DNA of 64,000 bases from Pseudomonas sp. BN102 (GCF_029871245.1 NZ_SSON01000077.1:362204-426203), one strand, 5' to 3'; shown: positions 49,059-58,467, counted from the stretch's first letter. Numbers and translations are program-made. Notes: generated by a model from the sequence alone, not told the origin.

Positions 49059-49916
49059 ATGCCGCTACCTTTCGTATTCCGAACCATCGATCTCGACGGC
49101 CAGACCATCCGCACCGCCGTCCGCCCCGGCCAGTCGCACATGACACCGTTGCTGATCTTCAATGGAATCGGCGCCAACCTCGAGCTGGTATTCCCCTTCG
49201 TCCAGGCGCTGGACCCTGACCTGGAGGTGATCGCCTTCGACGTGCCCGGTGTCGGCGGTTCTTCGACCCCGAGCATGCCCTACCGCTTCTGCGGCCTGGC
49301 CAAGCTGGCCGCACGCATGCTGGACTACCTGGACTACGGCCAGGTCAGCGCCATCGGCGTGTCCTGGGGTGGCGCCCTGGCCCAGCAATTCGCCCACGAC
49401 TACCCGGAGCGCTGCAAGAAGCTGATCCTCGCCGCCACGTCGGCCGGCGCCGTCATGGTCCCGGGCAAGCCCAAGGTGCTCTGGCGCATGGCGAGTCCGC
49501 GGCGCTACATCCAGCCGTCCTACGGCGTGCACATCGCCCCGGACATCTACGGTGGCGCCTTCCGCCGCGACCCGAGCCTGGCGATGGCCCACGCCAGCAA
49601 GGTGCGCTCCTCCGGCAAGATGGGCTACTACTGGCAACTGTTCGCCGGCCTCGGCTGGACCAGCATCCACTGGCTGCACCGCATCCACCAGCCGACCCTG
49701 GTGCTGGCCGGCGACGATGACCCGATCATCCCGCTGGTGAACATGCGCCTGCTGGCCTGGCGCATCCCCAATGCGGAACTTCATGTGATCGACGATGGTC
49801 ACCTGTTTCTCGTGACCCGCGCCGAAACGGTGGCGCCGATCATCATGAAGTTTCTCGCCGAGGAGCGCCAACGCGCGATTATCCACCCCCAGGCGTTGCC
49901 GCTGCGAAGCAACTGA
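49059..49916 (+). CDS. phaZ: Intracellular PHA depolymerase PhaZ
   Basis: PhaZ releases 3-hydroxyalkanoic acids from medium-chain-length PHA granules. The 285-residue alpha/beta-hydrolase has the lipase box GVSWGG (about 101-106) with the catalytic Ser, a late Asp in LAGDDDPIIP and a His in VIDDGHLFLV. Length matches P. putida PhaZ. The ATG at 49059 starts the conserved MPLPFVFRTIDLDG; the ribosome-binding site (AGGG) is modest. It sits between the two polymerases. Confidence 0.96.
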   Translation: MPLPFVFRTIDLDGQTIRTAVRPGQSHMTPLLIFNGIGANLELVFPFVQALDPDLEVIAFDVPGVGGSSTPSMPYRFCGLAKLAARMLDYLDYGQVSAIGVSWGGALAQQFAHDYPERCKKLILAATSAGAVMVPGKPKVLWRMASPRRYIQPSYGVHIAPDIYGGAFRRDPSLAMAHASKVRSSGKMGYYWQLFAGLGWTSIHWLHRIHQPTLVLAGDDDPIIPLVNMRLLAWRIPNAELHVIDDGHLFLVTRAETVAPIIMKFLAEERQRAIIHPQALPLRSN

Positions 49917-50029
49917 ACAGCCACCGCTCCCTTGTGGGGCGGGGGCCGTGCGCCCGACCCAGACCGGTGCGCACTGTCATCAACTTGAATTCTGCCCACG
50001 ATAGTCTGGAATGCACTTCGGGCTCCTGA

Positions 50030-50045
50030 TGGTACAAGCCTTGCT
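50030..50045 (+). promoter_or_regulatory. Candidate sigma-54 promoter of phaC2
   Basis: TGGTACAAGCCTTGCT fits the relaxed RpoN consensus TGGYRYR-N4-TTGCW at every position and has GG/GC in the required register. It is about 44 bp upstream of the phaC2 ATG, giving a short leader of about 30 nt. Confidence 0.55.
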
Positions 50046-50088
50046 GTAGACCTCCTGAACCACGGACCGAATACGGAGCGTTGCCCCC

Positions 50089-51771
50089 ATGCGAGAAAAA
50101 CAAATCCCGGGCACCTTGCCGGCACCTGCCAATTTCATGAACGCACAGAACGCCATCGTCGGACTGCGCGGCAAGGATCTGTTCTCCACCGTACGCAACC
50201 TGGCGCTGCACGGACTGCGGCACCCGGTGCACAGTGCACGACATGTGCTCGCCTTCGGCGGCCAGGTCGGCCGAGTGCTGCTCGGCGACACCCTGCACCA
50301 GCCCAACCCGCAGGACAGCCGCTTCGCCGACCCCTCCTGGCAGCACAACCCCTTCTACCGCCGCGGCCTGCAGGTCTACCTCGCCTGGCAGCGGCAACTC
50401 GGCGCCTGGATCGAGGAAAGCGACCTCAGCGACGACGACCGTGCCCGCGCCCGTTTCGTCCTGGCCCAACTGAGCGACGCACTGGCACCCACCAACAGCC
50501 TGCTCAACCCGCTGGCGGTGAAGGAGCTGTTCAACACCGGCGGGCTCAGCCTGGTCAAGGGCCTCGGCCACCTGCTGGACGACCTGCTGCACAACGACGG
50601 CATGCCCAGCCAGGTCAGCAAGCACGCCTTCGAGATCGGCCGCACCCTCGCCAACACCTCCGGTGCCGTGGTCTTCCGCAACGAGTTCCTGGAGCTGATC
50701 CAGTACAAGCCCATGAGCGAGAAGCAGTACCTGCGGCCGCTGCTGGTGGTGCCGCCGCAGATCAACAAGTACTACATCTTCGATCTCGCGCCGGAAAAGA
50801 GCTTCGTCCAGTACGCCCTGAAGAACGGGCTGCAGGTGTTCGTGGTGAGCTGGCGCAATCCCGATGCGCGCCATCGCGAATGGGGCCTCTCCACTTACGT
50901 GCAGGCAGTCGAAGAAGCCCTGGATACCTGCCGCGCCATCACCGGCAGCAAGGAAGTCAACCTGATGGGCGCCTGCGCCGGCGGGCTGACCATAGCCGCC
51001 CTGCAAGGCCACCTGCAGGCGCGCCGACAACTGCGCAAAGTCAGTAGCGCCACCTACCTGGTCAGCCTGCTGGACAGCCAGGTGGACAGCCCCGCCGCAC
51101 TCTTCGCCGACGAGCAGACCCTGGAAGCCGCCAAGCGCCGCTCCTACCAGGCCGGCGTGCTCGAGGGCAAGGACATGGCCAAGGTCTTCGCCTGGATGCG
51201 CCCCAACGACCTGGTGTGGAACTACTTCGTCAACAACTACTTGATGGGACGCCAGCCGCCCGCGTTCGACATCCTCTACTGGAACAACGACAACACCCGC
51301 CTGCCCGCCGCGCTGCATGGCGACTTGCTGGACTTCTTCAAGCACAACCCGCTGACCCGCAGCGGCGGCCTGGAGATCTGCGGCACGCCGATCGACCTGC
51401 AGAAGGTCACTGTGGACAGCTTCAGCGTCGCCGGCATCAACGACCACATCACCCCCTGGGATGCCGTCTACCGCTCGGCCATGCTGCTGGGCGGCGACAG
51501 CCACTTCGTGCTGTCCAACAGTGGGCACATCCAGAGCATCCTCAACCCACCGGGCAACCCCAAGGCGAACTACTACGAGAACGCCAAGCTCAGTTCCGAC
51601 CCGCGCGCCTGGTACTACGACGCCAAGCACGTGCAAGGCAGCTGGTGGGCGAAGTGGCTGGGCTGGATCCAGGAGCGCTCCGGCGAGCAGCGGGAAACCA
51701 TCATGGCCCTGGGCAACCAGGACCATCCGCCGATGGAAGCCGCGCCCGGCACCTATGTGCACGTTCGCTGA
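50089..51771 (+). CDS. phaC2: Class II poly(3-hydroxyalkanoate) polymerase 2 PhaC2
   Basis: The second medium-chain-length PHA polymerase, also 560 residues. The lipase-like box is GACAGG with catalytic Cys296; Asp452 (INDHITPW) and His480 (NSGHIQSI) complete the triad. Alignment with PhaC1 is close over the whole length without gaps at the catalytic sites, which indicates an old duplication. It differs at the box residue after Cys (Ala instead of Ser) and has a distinct N-terminus (MREKQIPGTLPAPANFM). Confidence 0.97.
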   Translation: MREKQIPGTLPAPANFMNAQNAIVGLRGKDLFSTVRNLALHGLRHPVHSARHVLAFGGQVGRVLLGDTLHQPNPQDSRFADPSWQHNPFYRRGLQVYLAWQRQLGAWIEESDLSDDDRARARFVLAQLSDALAPTNSLLNPLAVKELFNTGGLSLVKGLGHLLDDLLHNDGMPSQVSKHAFEIGRTLANTSGAVVFRNEFLELIQYKPMSEKQYLRPLLVVPPQINKYYIFDLAPEKSFVQYALKNGLQVFVVSWRNPDARHREWGLSTYVQAVEEALDTCRAITGSKEVNLMGACAGGLTIAALQGHLQARRQLRKVSSATYLVSLLDSQVDSPAALFADEQTLEAAKRRSYQAGVLEGKDMAKVFAWMRPNDLVWNYFVNNYLMGRQPPAFDILYWNNDNTRLPAALHGDLLDFFKHNPLTRSGGLEICGTPIDLQKVTVDSFSVAGINDHITPWDAVYRSAMLLGGDSHFVLSNSGHIQSILNPPGNPKANYYENAKLSSDPRAWYYDAKHVQGSWWAKWLGWIQERSGEQRETIMALGNQDHPPMEAAPGTYVHVR

Positions 51772-51781
51772 CTACTTCACG

Positions 51782-51812
51782 GGCTGACCGGGCAACCCCC
51801 CGGCCAGCCTTT
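51782..51812 (+). terminator. Terminator-like hairpin between phaC2 and phaD
   Basis: An 11-bp stem with one mismatch (GGCTGACCGGG / CCCGGCCAGCC) and a 6-nt loop is followed by TTTACC. It sits in the 75-bp gap between phaC2 and phaD and may lower phaD expression. Confidence 0.5.
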
Positions 51813-51846
51813 ACCCCGATCAGAAAAGCCTGGCAAAGAAGACTGG

Positions 51847-52461
51847 ATGAAGACCCGCGACCGCATCCTCGAATGCGCCCTCGACCTGTTCAACCGCAAT
51901 GGCGAGCCCAATGTCACCACCCTGGAGATCGCCACCGAACTGGGCATCAGCCCCGGCAACCTCTACTACCACTTCCACGGCAAGGAGCCGCTGGTGATGG
52001 CGCTGTTCGAGCGCTTCCAGGAGGAGCTGGCCCCCCTGCTCGACCCGCCGGCCGAGGCGCAGCTGGACGAGGAGGATTACTGGCTGTTCCTGCACCTGAT
52101 TGTCGAGCGCCTGGCGCAGTACCGCTTCCTTTTCCAGGACCTGTCCAACCTCGCCGGGCGCCTGCCGAAACTCGGTCGCGGCATGCGCAACTGGCTGAAC
52201 CACCTCAAACGCACCCTGGCCGCCCTGCTCGCCCGCCTCAAGGCCGAACACCAGCTGGTCAGCGATACCGAGGCCCTTGGACAACTGGTGGAGCAGATCA
52301 CCTTGACCCTGCTGTTCTCCCTCGACTACCAGCGGGTGATCGGCAGTGGCGGCGAGATCCGCCTGGTGGTCTACCAGGTGATGATGCTGGTCGCCCCGCA
52401 CTTGCGTCCCGGCTCCCGCCACGCTGCCGAGAGCCTGGCCAGGCGCTACCTGGACGCCTGA
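51847..52461 (+). CDS. phaD: TetR-family regulator PhaD
   Basis: A 204-residue TetR-type protein. The N-terminal helix-turn-helix is VTTLEIATELGISPGNLYYHF (about 21-41). The remaining helices form the ligand-binding and dimer domain. In P. putida PhaD is a carbon-source-dependent activator of phaC1 and phaI, probably sensing an acyl-CoA. The gene position after phaC2 and the Tyr-Tyr in the recognition region support the assignment. Confidence 0.93.
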   Translation: MKTRDRILECALDLFNRNGEPNVTTLEIATELGISPGNLYYHFHGKEPLVMALFERFQEELAPLLDPPAEAQLDEEDYWLFLHLIVERLAQYRFLFQDLSNLAGRLPKLGRGMRNWLNHLKRTLAALLARLKAEHQLVSDTEALGQLVEQITLTLLFSLDYQRVIGSGGEIRLVVYQVMMLVAPHLRPGSRHAAESLARRYLDA

Positions 52462-52462
52462 A

Positions 52463-52496
52463 ACGCAAACGCCCGGCCTAGGCCGGGCGCTTGCGT
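52463..52496. terminator. Bidirectional hairpin between convergent phaD and phaF
   Basis: A near-perfect palindrome of 34 bp with arms ACGCAAACGCCCGGCC and GGCCGGGCGCTTGCGT around a TA centre (one mismatch). There is no long T-tract but the stem is very stable. It separates the phaC1ZC2D and phaIF transcripts. Confidence 0.7.
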
Positions 52497-52510
52497 CATA
52501 CCGATGCAGC

Positions 52511-53359
52511 TCAGGACTGGCTGACTGGCGGCACTGCCGGAGTAGCAGGTGCCGATGCCGGTGCAGCCGGAGCGGCGCTCGGAGCCGGAGTGGCGGTGGC
52601 GGCCGGAGCGGCAGCCGGGGCCGGGTTCGGAGCCGGCGCTGCAGGCTTGGCGGCCTTGGGCGCTGCGGGCTTCTTCGCCGCCGGTTTCTTCGCCGCTGCA
52701 GGCTTGGCCGCGGCGGCCGGCTTGGCAGCGGGTTTCGCTGCGGCAGGCTTGGCGGCTGCGGCAGGCTTGGCAGCGGTTTTGGTTGCCGGTTTGGCAGCGG
52801 CCGCCGCTTTCGCCGCAGGTTTGGCCGCCGGCTTCGCAGCAGCTTTCGCCGAAGCGGGTTTGGCAGCGGGTTTCGCCGCAGCCTTGGCGGCCGGTTTGGC
52901 GGCGACCTTGGCAGCAGGCTTGACCGACTTGGCCGACACGCCGGTGAGTTTCTCGAGCTGCTTGGTCAAGGAATCCACCTTGCCTTGCAGGTCCTTCACC
53001 TCAGTGCGGCTGGGCACGCCCAGGCGAGAAATCGCGCTGTTCAGACGCTTGTCAAAAGCCTCCTCCAGCTCGCTCCATTTGCCGATCGCCTTGCCCCTGA
53101 CTTCCTCGACCTTGGACTTGGCCGAGCCCACGCGGGAGCCGACCTTCGACTTGACCGCGTCTACTTGCTTGTCCACCTCGGTCTTGGCCTGCTTCTCGGC
53201 CTTCTCGCCATCCTTGACCAGCGTATCGAACAGCTTGGAGCCGTCGTTGCTGATCTTCGAGTAAGCCCCCAAGCCAGCCAACCAGATCTGGCGCGAGTAA
53301 TTCTCGATCTCGCCGATCCAGGAGTTGGTGTCTTTATCGGTTTTTTTCTTGCCAGCCAT
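52511..53359 (-). CDS. phaF: Polyhydroxyalkanoate granule protein PhaF (phasin with histone H1-like tail)
   Basis: A 282-residue protein with an N-terminal phasin domain (about 1-140) that includes the conserved IWLAGLGAYSKI and a Leu-zipper-like coiled coil (VKDLQGKVDSLTKQLEKL). The C-terminal half (about 145-282) consists of Ala-, Lys- and Pro-rich repeats of the AAKP type, as in histone H1. In P. putida PhaF coats granules, binds DNA non-specifically through this tail and distributes granules at division. It lies 10 bp downstream of phaI. Confidence 0.95.
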   Translation of the reverse strand: MAGKKKTDKDTNSWIGEIENYSRQIWLAGLGAYSKISNDGSKLFDTLVKDGEKAEKQAKTEVDKQVDAVKSKVGSRVGSAKSKVEEVRGKAIGKWSELEEAFDKRLNSAISRLGVPSRTEVKDLQGKVDSLTKQLEKLTGVSAKSVKPAAKVAAKPAAKAAAKPAAKPASAKAAAKPAAKPAAKAAAAAKPATKTAAKPAAAAKPAAAKPAAKPAAAAKPAAAKKPAAKKPAAPKAAKPAAPAPNPAPAAAPAATATPAPSAAPAAPASAPATPAVPPVSQS

Positions 53360-53369
53360 CCTGCTCTCC

Positions 53370-53801
53370 TTATTTGGTTCGCGCGACGTGCTCGAGCAAC
53401 GCGCTCAGCTCATCAAGCTTAGCAGAGAGTGCCTCAACGTCCTGCCGGGAGGGAATACCAATGCGGTTGAGAGCGCTGGCTACTCGGTTGTCGAAAGCCT
53501 TCTCGATCTTGTCGAGTTGAACCTCGACCTTTTCCTTCACGCCGGTGACGCTGTTCTTCACGCTGTCGAACTGGCTGTTGGCGGCTTCGACCTGCTCGTC
53601 GACCAGCTTCTTGCCCTGCTTCTCGACGCCTTCGCCGGTCTTCACCAGCTCCTTGAAATAGTCGACGCCCTCGGCGCCGGCCTTGGCGTAGGCACCCAGG
53701 CCAGCCAACCAGATCTTGCGGGCGTAGAGCTTGACGTCAGCGAGGACGGTGGGCTTGCTTTCTACTTTCTCGACTTTCTTCTTGACGGCTACTTTGGCCA
53801 T
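53370..53801 (-). CDS. phaI: Phasin PhaI
   Basis: A 143-residue granule-associated phasin that aligns with the N-terminal half of PhaF, including KIWLAGLGAYAKA (about 30-42) and the helix around FDNRVASALNRIGIPSRQDV. It lacks the DNA-binding tail. The start MAKVAVKKKVEK is preferred over an ATG four codons upstream. It is the first gene of phaIF, transcribed against phaC1ZC2D. Confidence 0.93.
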   Translation of the reverse strand: MAKVAVKKKVEKVESKPTVLADVKLYARKIWLAGLGAYAKAGAEGVDYFKELVKTGEGVEKQGKKLVDEQVEAANSQFDSVKNSVTGVKEKVEVQLDKIEKAFDNRVASALNRIGIPSRQDVEALSAKLDELSALLEHVARTK

Positions 53802-53925
53802 GATGCACCTCACGCGGAATGGTAGATGACTCGCCCTTTTTCAGGGCTTGAGCGCAAGGTAGCGAGGAAAATTAGAAACCGCATACTAGCCGCAGAATTG
53901 GTACGGGGCGCGGCATCTGTGTGGA

Positions 53926-53960
53926 GCGAATTCATTCGCGAAGGGCCGCGCAGCGGCCCC
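53926..53960. repeat. REP-like palindromic element, copy B
   Basis: GCGAATTCATTCGC followed by GAAGGGCCGCGCAGCGGCCCC. This is the reverse complement of the copy A layout at 5084 (GC-rich hairpin block plus the core GCGAATGAATTCGC). It lies between phaI and the small granule-region gene. Confidence 0.75.
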
Positions 53961-53975
53961 CATGAATGTCCCGGC

Positions 53976-54251
53976 TCAGACCAGGTATTCGTCCAACGCC
54001 TTCTCAATCTCGCGTTTGATCATGCCGCCCATGGCCGACAGCAACAGGCCCAGCTTGACCTCAACACGCACCTTGTCGGCGCCCACCTCGATCTGGCCAT
54101 CCGCACCACTGCGCCTGAATTCCAGGGTGTCGCCGCGCCACTGGTAACGCACGTCGTACTCGCGCGCCAGGCGTTCGGCCAGCTTCTCGGCCTTCTCACG
54201 CACGGCCTCGTGGCTCAGGGTGTGCGAACGTTCGACATGGATACGGGACAT
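53976..54251 (-). CDS. Polyhydroxyalkanoic acid system family protein (PHA granule region)
   Basis: A 91-residue protein starting [20 protein letters not shown]. The pattern of an amphipathic helix ([15 protein letters not shown]), a short beta-rich middle ([14 protein letters not shown]) and a C-terminal helix ([14 protein letters not shown]) is that of the small family found beside pha genes. Its biochemical role is not established; granule association is inferred from the neighbourhood. The start at 54251 has CAGGAGCAG upstream. It is divergent from ubiE. Confidence 0.8.
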   Translation of the reverse strand: MSRIHVERSHTLSHEAVREKAEKLAERLAREYDVRYQWRGDTLEFRRSGADGQIEVGADKVRVEVKLGLLLSAMGGMIKREIEKALDEYLV

Positions 54252-54391
54252 GGACTGCTCCTGCTGCGACCTTTGGTCGCGCGAATATACCAGCCCCCGC
54301 GGGCCCTGGCCGCAACCCCCGCCATCCACCGCCAAGACAAAGCCGGGCGCCGGCATTAGAATGGCCGCCATTCAATTCCGGTGGCAGCGAC

Positions 54392-55162
54392 ATGAACGAT
54401 CCGCGCAAAGGCAACGATGCCGAACCCACGACCCACTTTGGTTACCAGCAGGTTCCGGAAAGCCAGAAGGCTGACAAGGTTGCCGAGGTGTTCCACTCGG
54501 TTGCGGCCAAGTACGACCTGATGAACGACCTGATGTCCGGTGGCGTCCACCGCCTGTGGAAGCGCTTCACCATCGAGCTGTCCGGCGTGCGTCCGGGCAA
54601 CCGGGTGCTGGACATCGCCGGCGGCACCGGCGACCTCACCCGCCAGTTCTCGCGTCTGGTGGGCATGACCGGAGAGGTGGTGCTGGCGGACATCAACGCC
54701 TCCATGCTCAAGGTCGGCCGCGACAAGCTGATGGACAGCGGCGTGGCCGGCAACGTCAGCTTCGTTCAGGCCGACGCCGAGAAGCTGCCCTTCCCCGACA
54801 ACCACTTCGACGTGGTCACCATCGCCTTCGGCCTGCGCAACGTCACCCACAAGGAAGACGCCCTGCGCTCCATGCTGCGGGTGCTCAAGCCGGGTGGCCG
54901 CCTGCTGGTACTGGAGTTCTCCAAGCCCACCAGCGGCCTGCTGTCCAAGGCCTACGACGCCTACTCCTTCAGCCTGCTGCCGCTGATGGGCAAACTGATC
55001 ACCAACGACGCCGAAAGCTACCGCTACCTGGCCGAGTCGATCCGCATGCACCCGGACCAGGAAACCCTCAAGGCGATGATGGCCGGGGCCGGATTCGAGC
55101 GGGTCACGTACCACAACATGACCGGCGGCATCGTCGCCCTGCACCGCGGCATCAAGCCCTGA
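54392..55162 (+). CDS. ubiE: Ubiquinone/menaquinone C-methyltransferase UbiE
   Basis: A 256-residue SAM-dependent methyltransferase that adds the C2 methyl of the ubiquinone ring. Motif I is [15 protein letters not shown] (about 71-85), and the family signatures [19 protein letters not shown] and the later [25 protein letters not shown] are present. The stop codon overlaps the ubiJ start by one base (TGATG), giving translational coupling. Confidence 0.97.
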   Translation: MNDPRKGNDAEPTTHFGYQQVPESQKADKVAEVFHSVAAKYDLMNDLMSGGVHRLWKRFTIELSGVRPGNRVLDIAGGTGDLTRQFSRLVGMTGEVVLADINASMLKVGRDKLMDSGVAGNVSFVQADAEKLPFPDNHFDVVTIAFGLRNVTHKEDALRSMLRVLKPGGRLLVLEFSKPTSGLLSKAYDAYSFSLLPLMGKLITNDAESYRYLAESIRMHPDQETLKAMMAGAGFERVTYHNMTGGIVALHRGIKP

Positions 55163-55779
55163 TGCTGACCCAGGCGCTGCTGGCCGGCATCGAGCTCGGC
55201 CTCAACCGGGTGCTGACCCTGGACAGCACCGCGTTGCCGCGCATGGCCGCCCTGGAAGGCAGCGTCATCGAAGTCGACTGCCAGAACCCGGCGCTGACCC
55301 TCTTCCTGCTCCCCGGCGGCGACGGCCTGAAGCTCTCCGCCCACTGGTCCGCGCCCGCTGACTGCCGCCTGCGCGCGCCGGCTGGCAGCTTGCTGCGGCT
55401 GGCCGGCAGCAAGGACAAGACCAGCATCCTGCACAGCCCGGAAGTGACCCTGGAAGGCGACAGCGGCGTGCTGCTGGAGCTCGCGGCCATCCTCCAGGAC
55501 CTCGAGCTGGACTGGGAATACGAACTGTCGCGCTGGCTCGGCCCGGTGGGCACGCAACTGCTCGCCGGCCACCTGCGCAGCCGCGCCAGCTGGGCCGGAC
55601 AGGGCCTGGACAGCCTGCGGCAGAACCTCGCCGACTACCTGGCCGAAGAGTCCCGCACCCTGGTCGGCCGGCGTGAAGCCGACGCCCGCTTCGCCGAGCT
55701 GGACCGCCTCAAGCTCGCCCTCGACCGCCTCGATGCCCGCGTCGAGCGTCTGAACCAGAGAACCAAGCCCAACGCATGA
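55162..55779 (+). CDS. ubiJ: Ubiquinone biosynthesis accessory factor UbiJ
   Basis: A 205-residue protein with an SCP2-type lipid-binding domain (about 1-120), then a C-terminal coiled coil (about 165-200, [21 protein letters not shown]). UbiJ scaffolds the aerobic Ubi complex and binds the isoprenoid intermediate. The start is the ATG overlapping the ubiE stop; the stop overlaps the ubiB start by four bases. Confidence 0.92.
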   Translation: MLTQALLAGIELGLNRVLTLDSTALPRMAALEGSVIEVDCQNPALTLFLLPGGDGLKLSAHWSAPADCRLRAPAGSLLRLAGSKDKTSILHSPEVTLEGDSGVLLELAAILQDLELDWEYELSRWLGPVGTQLLAGHLRSRASWAGQGLDSLRQNLADYLAEESRTLVGRREADARFAELDRLKLALDRLDARVERLNQRTKPNA

Positions 55780-57368
55780 AGCTGCTCGCCGCCCGCCGCC
55801 TGTTGCGCATCCAGCAGGTCGTCATCCGCTACCGCCTCGACGACCTGCTGCTCGAACTGCCGCTGCCCTGGTGGCTGCGTACGCTGAGCTATGCCCTGCC
55901 CTGGCGCTGGCTGCCGCGCAAGGAGCTGACGCTGACCCGCGGCGAGCGCCTGCGCTTGGCCCTGGAGGACCTGGGACCGATCTTCATCAAATTCGGCCAG
56001 TTGCTCTCCACCCGCCGCGATCTGATGCCGCCGGACATCGCCGACGAACTCGCACGCCTGCAAGACCGGGTGCCCCCCTTCGCCCCGGCGACGGCCGTCG
56101 CGCGCATCGAGGAGCAACTCGGCGCCAAGGTCAGCCAGGTCTTCGCCCGCTTCGACGTCGAGCCCCTGGCCTCCGCCTCGGTGGCCCAGGTCCACGCCGC
56201 CCAGCTGAAAAGCGGTGAGGAAGTGGTGGTCAAGGTGATCCGCCCCAACCTGCGGCCGATCATTCGCCAGGACCTCGCCTGGCTGTTCATCCTCGCCCGC
56301 CTGGCCGAGCGCATCTCCAGCGACGCCCGCCGCCTGCGCCCGGTGGAAGTGGTCGACGACTACGAGAAGACCATCTACGACGAGCTCGACCTGCTCCGCG
56401 AGGCGGCCAACGCTAGCCAGCTGCGGCGCAACTTCGACGGCTCGCCATTGCTCTACGTGCCCCAGGTCTACTGGGACTGGTGCCGGCCCAAGGTGCTGGT
56501 GATGGAGCGCATCTACGGCATCCCGGTGACCGATCTCGCTACCCTCGCCGACCAGCGCACCGACATGAAGCTGCTGGCCGAGCGCGGCGTGGAGATCTTC
56601 TTCACCCAGGTGTTCCGCGACAGTTTCTTCCACGCCGACATGCACCCGGGGAACATCTTCGTCGCCACCCGCCAGCCCTGGAACCCGCAGTACATCGCCA
56701 TCGACTGCGGCATCATCGGCAGCCTCACCCCCGAGGACCAGGACTACCTGGCGCGCAACCTGATCGCCTTCTTCAAGCGCGACTACCGCCGCGTGGCCCA
56801 GCTGCACATCGATTCCGGCTGGGTACCGCCGGAAACCAAGGTCAACGATTTCGAGGCGGCCATCCGCACCGTCTGCGAGCCCATATTCGAGAAACCGCTG
56901 AAGGACATCTCCTTCGGCCAGCTGCTGCTGCGCCTGTTCCAGACTGCCCGCCGCTTCAACATGGAAGTCCAGCCGCAGCTGGTGCTGCTGCAGAAGACCC
57001 TGCTGAACATCGAAGGCCTCGGCCGCCAGCTCTACCCCGACCTGGACCTCTGGACCACCGCCCAGCCCTTCCTCGAACGCTGGATGCGCGAGCGCATCAG
57101 CCCTCTGCACCTGCTGCGCAATCTGCAGCAGCAGGCCGAACAGGTGCCGCACCTGTCGCAGATGGCGCGCGAAACCCTGGAGCGCCTGGCGCTGCCCACC
57201 CGCGCCCCGCAAAAAGCCGAGGCCCCAGCTCGCCCGCACTGGCCGGCGCGCTTGCTCGGCGCCCTGCTGATCGCCGGTGCCGCCACCCAGGGCCTGGCGC
57301 CCACCGCCGAGACCTGGCCGAGCTGGCTGATGCTGGCCGGCGGTCTATATCTGGTACTGCGCCGATAG
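55776..57368 (+). CDS. ubiB: Ubiquinone biosynthesis protein kinase-like UbiB
   Basis: A 530-residue ADCK/ABC1 atypical kinase. Motifs: [17 protein letters not shown] (KxGQ motif, about 69-85), the Ala-rich nucleotide loop [13 protein letters not shown] (about 129-141), VVVKVIRPN (catalytic Lys region), [11 protein letters not shown] (catalytic loop) and IDCGIIGSL (metal motif). Two hydrophobic C-terminal segments (from about 490) anchor it in the membrane. It supports ubiquinone synthesis, probably through ATPase activity. Confidence 0.96.
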   Translation: MKLLAARRLLRIQQVVIRYRLDDLLLELPLPWWLRTLSYALPWRWLPRKELTLTRGERLRLALEDLGPIFIKFGQLLSTRRDLMPPDIADELARLQDRVPPFAPATAVARIEEQLGAKVSQVFARFDVEPLASASVAQVHAAQLKSGEEVVVKVIRPNLRPIIRQDLAWLFILARLAERISSDARRLRPVEVVDDYEKTIYDELDLLREAANASQLRRNFDGSPLLYVPQVYWDWCRPKVLVMERIYGIPVTDLATLADQRTDMKLLAERGVEIFFTQVFRDSFFHADMHPGNIFVATRQPWNPQYIAIDCGIIGSLTPEDQDYLARNLIAFFKRDYRRVAQLHIDSGWVPPETKVNDFEAAIRTVCEPIFEKPLKDISFGQLLLRLFQTARRFNMEVQPQLVLLQKTLLNIEGLGRQLYPDLDLWTTAQPFLERWMRERISPLHLLRNLQQQAEQVPHLSQMARETLERLALPTRAPQKAEAPARPHWPARLLGALLIAGAATQGLAPTAETWPSWLMLAGGLYLVLRR

Positions 57369-57445
57369 CCAGCCCTGGCTGGCACTGGCACACTATTTCG
57401 ATCCGAGCGCCGGCCCCGCGGGGCGGCCCTGTTGTGGAAGAGATG

Positions 57446-57847
57446 ATGAAAGACTGGCTGGAAGAGATTCACTGGAACGCCGAAGGCCTGGTCCCGGCGA
57501 TCGCCCAGGACCACAAGACGGGCCGCGTGCTGATGATGGCCTGGATGAACCGCGAAGCCCTCGCCCTCACCGTTGCCGAGAACCGCGCCATCTACTGGTC
57601 ACGCTCCCGTGGCAAGTTGTGGCGCAAGGGCGAGGAGTCCGGCCATGTGCAGCAACTCCACGAGCTGCGCCTGGACTGCGATGCCGACGTCGTCATCCTG
57701 CTGGTCGAGCAACTGGGCGGCATCGCCTGCCATACTGGGCGCGAAAGCTGCTTCTACCGCGTCTTCGAAGACGGCGCCTGGAAGACCGTCGACCCCGTGC
57801 TCAAGGATCCGCATGCCATCTACGCCGCAGGACACAGCCATGAGTGA
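57446..57847 (+). CDS. hisI: Phosphoribosyl-AMP cyclohydrolase HisI
   Basis: Third step of histidine synthesis: opening of the adenine ring of PR-AMP. The 133-residue stand-alone enzyme has [13 protein letters not shown] and the metal-binding cysteines in [12 protein letters not shown] and [12 protein letters not shown]. Two adjacent ATGs (57443 and 57446) are possible; I use the second, which matches the usual [10 protein letters not shown] start. It is separate from HisE, unlike the fused enzyme of E. coli, but the two genes overlap by 8 bp. Confidence 0.96.
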   Translation: MKDWLEEIHWNAEGLVPAIAQDHKTGRVLMMAWMNREALALTVAENRAIYWSRSRGKLWRKGEESGHVQQLHELRLDCDADVVILLVEQLGGIACHTGRESCFYRVFEDGAWKTVDPVLKDPHAIYAAGHSHE

Positions 57848-58175
57848 CACCCTCGCCCGCCTGGCCGAAGTGCTGGAGGAGCGCAAGAACACCGCGCCCG
57901 ACAGCTCCTACGTGGCCAGCCTGTACCACAAGGGCCTGAACAAGATCCTGGAGAAGGTCGGTGAAGAAGCGGTGGAAACCATACTCGCCGCCAAGGACGC
58001 CGCCGCCAGCGGCGATTCCAGCGACCTGATCTACGAAACCGCCGACCTCTGGTTCCACAGCCTGGTCATGCTCGCCGCCCTCGGCCAGCACCCGCAGGCC
58101 GTGCTCGATGAACTGGACCGTCGCTTCGGCCTGTCCGGGCACGCCGAAAAGGCCGCCCGCCAGCCCTCCGCCTGA
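57840..58175 (+). CDS. hisE: Phosphoribosyl-ATP pyrophosphatase HisE
   Basis: Second step of histidine synthesis: PR-ATP to PR-AMP plus PPi. The 111-residue all-helical MazG-like enzyme has [17 protein letters not shown] (about 39-55) and [14 protein letters not shown] (about 67-80), which carry the acidic metal ligands. The start overlaps the hisI coding end by 8 bp. It is 25 bp upstream of tatA. Confidence 0.95.
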   Translation: MSDTLARLAEVLEERKNTAPDSSYVASLYHKGLNKILEKVGEEAVETILAAKDAAASGDSSDLIYETADLWFHSLVMLAALGQHPQAVLDELDRRFGLSGHAEKAARQPSA

Positions 58176-58200
58176 CAAAGACAATCAAGAGGAACACACC

Positions 58201-58461
58201 ATGGGCATCTTCGACTGGAAACACTGGCTGGTCATTCTCATCGTCGTCGTACTGGTCTTCGGCACCAAGCGCCTGAAAACCCTCGGCTCCGACGTCGGCG
58301 ACGCCATCAAGGGCTTCCGCAAGGCCATGAACACCGAGGAAGGCGACAAGGGCCCCGAGCAGAGCAGTGCCCAGCAACCCGGCGCAGCCCCCCTGAACCA
58401 GGCCCAGACCATCGAAGGTCAGGCGCAGAAGGTGCAGGATCCGGTGACCCGCAAGGACTGA
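58201..58461 (+). CDS. tatA: Sec-independent translocase subunit TatA
   Basis: An 86-residue pore-forming subunit with one membrane helix (about 9-21), the hinge motif [12 protein letters not shown] and an amphipathic helix ([11 protein letters not shown]), then a polar tail. It starts [10 protein letters not shown] with AAGAGGAAC upstream. TatABC exports folded proteins with twin-arginine signals. Confidence 0.95.
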   Translation: MGIFDWKHWLVILIVVVLVFGTKRLKTLGSDVGDAIKGFRKAMNTEEGDKGPEQSSAQQPGAAPLNQAQTIEGQAQKVQDPVTRKD

Positions 58462-58467
58462 TGACCC

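Noticed and set aside
52511-52940. Low-complexity Ala/Lys/Pro repeats as a possible frameshift or tandem-repeat artefact
   Set aside because: The histone H1-like tail is the defining part of PhaF, and the frame continues cleanly from the phasin domain.
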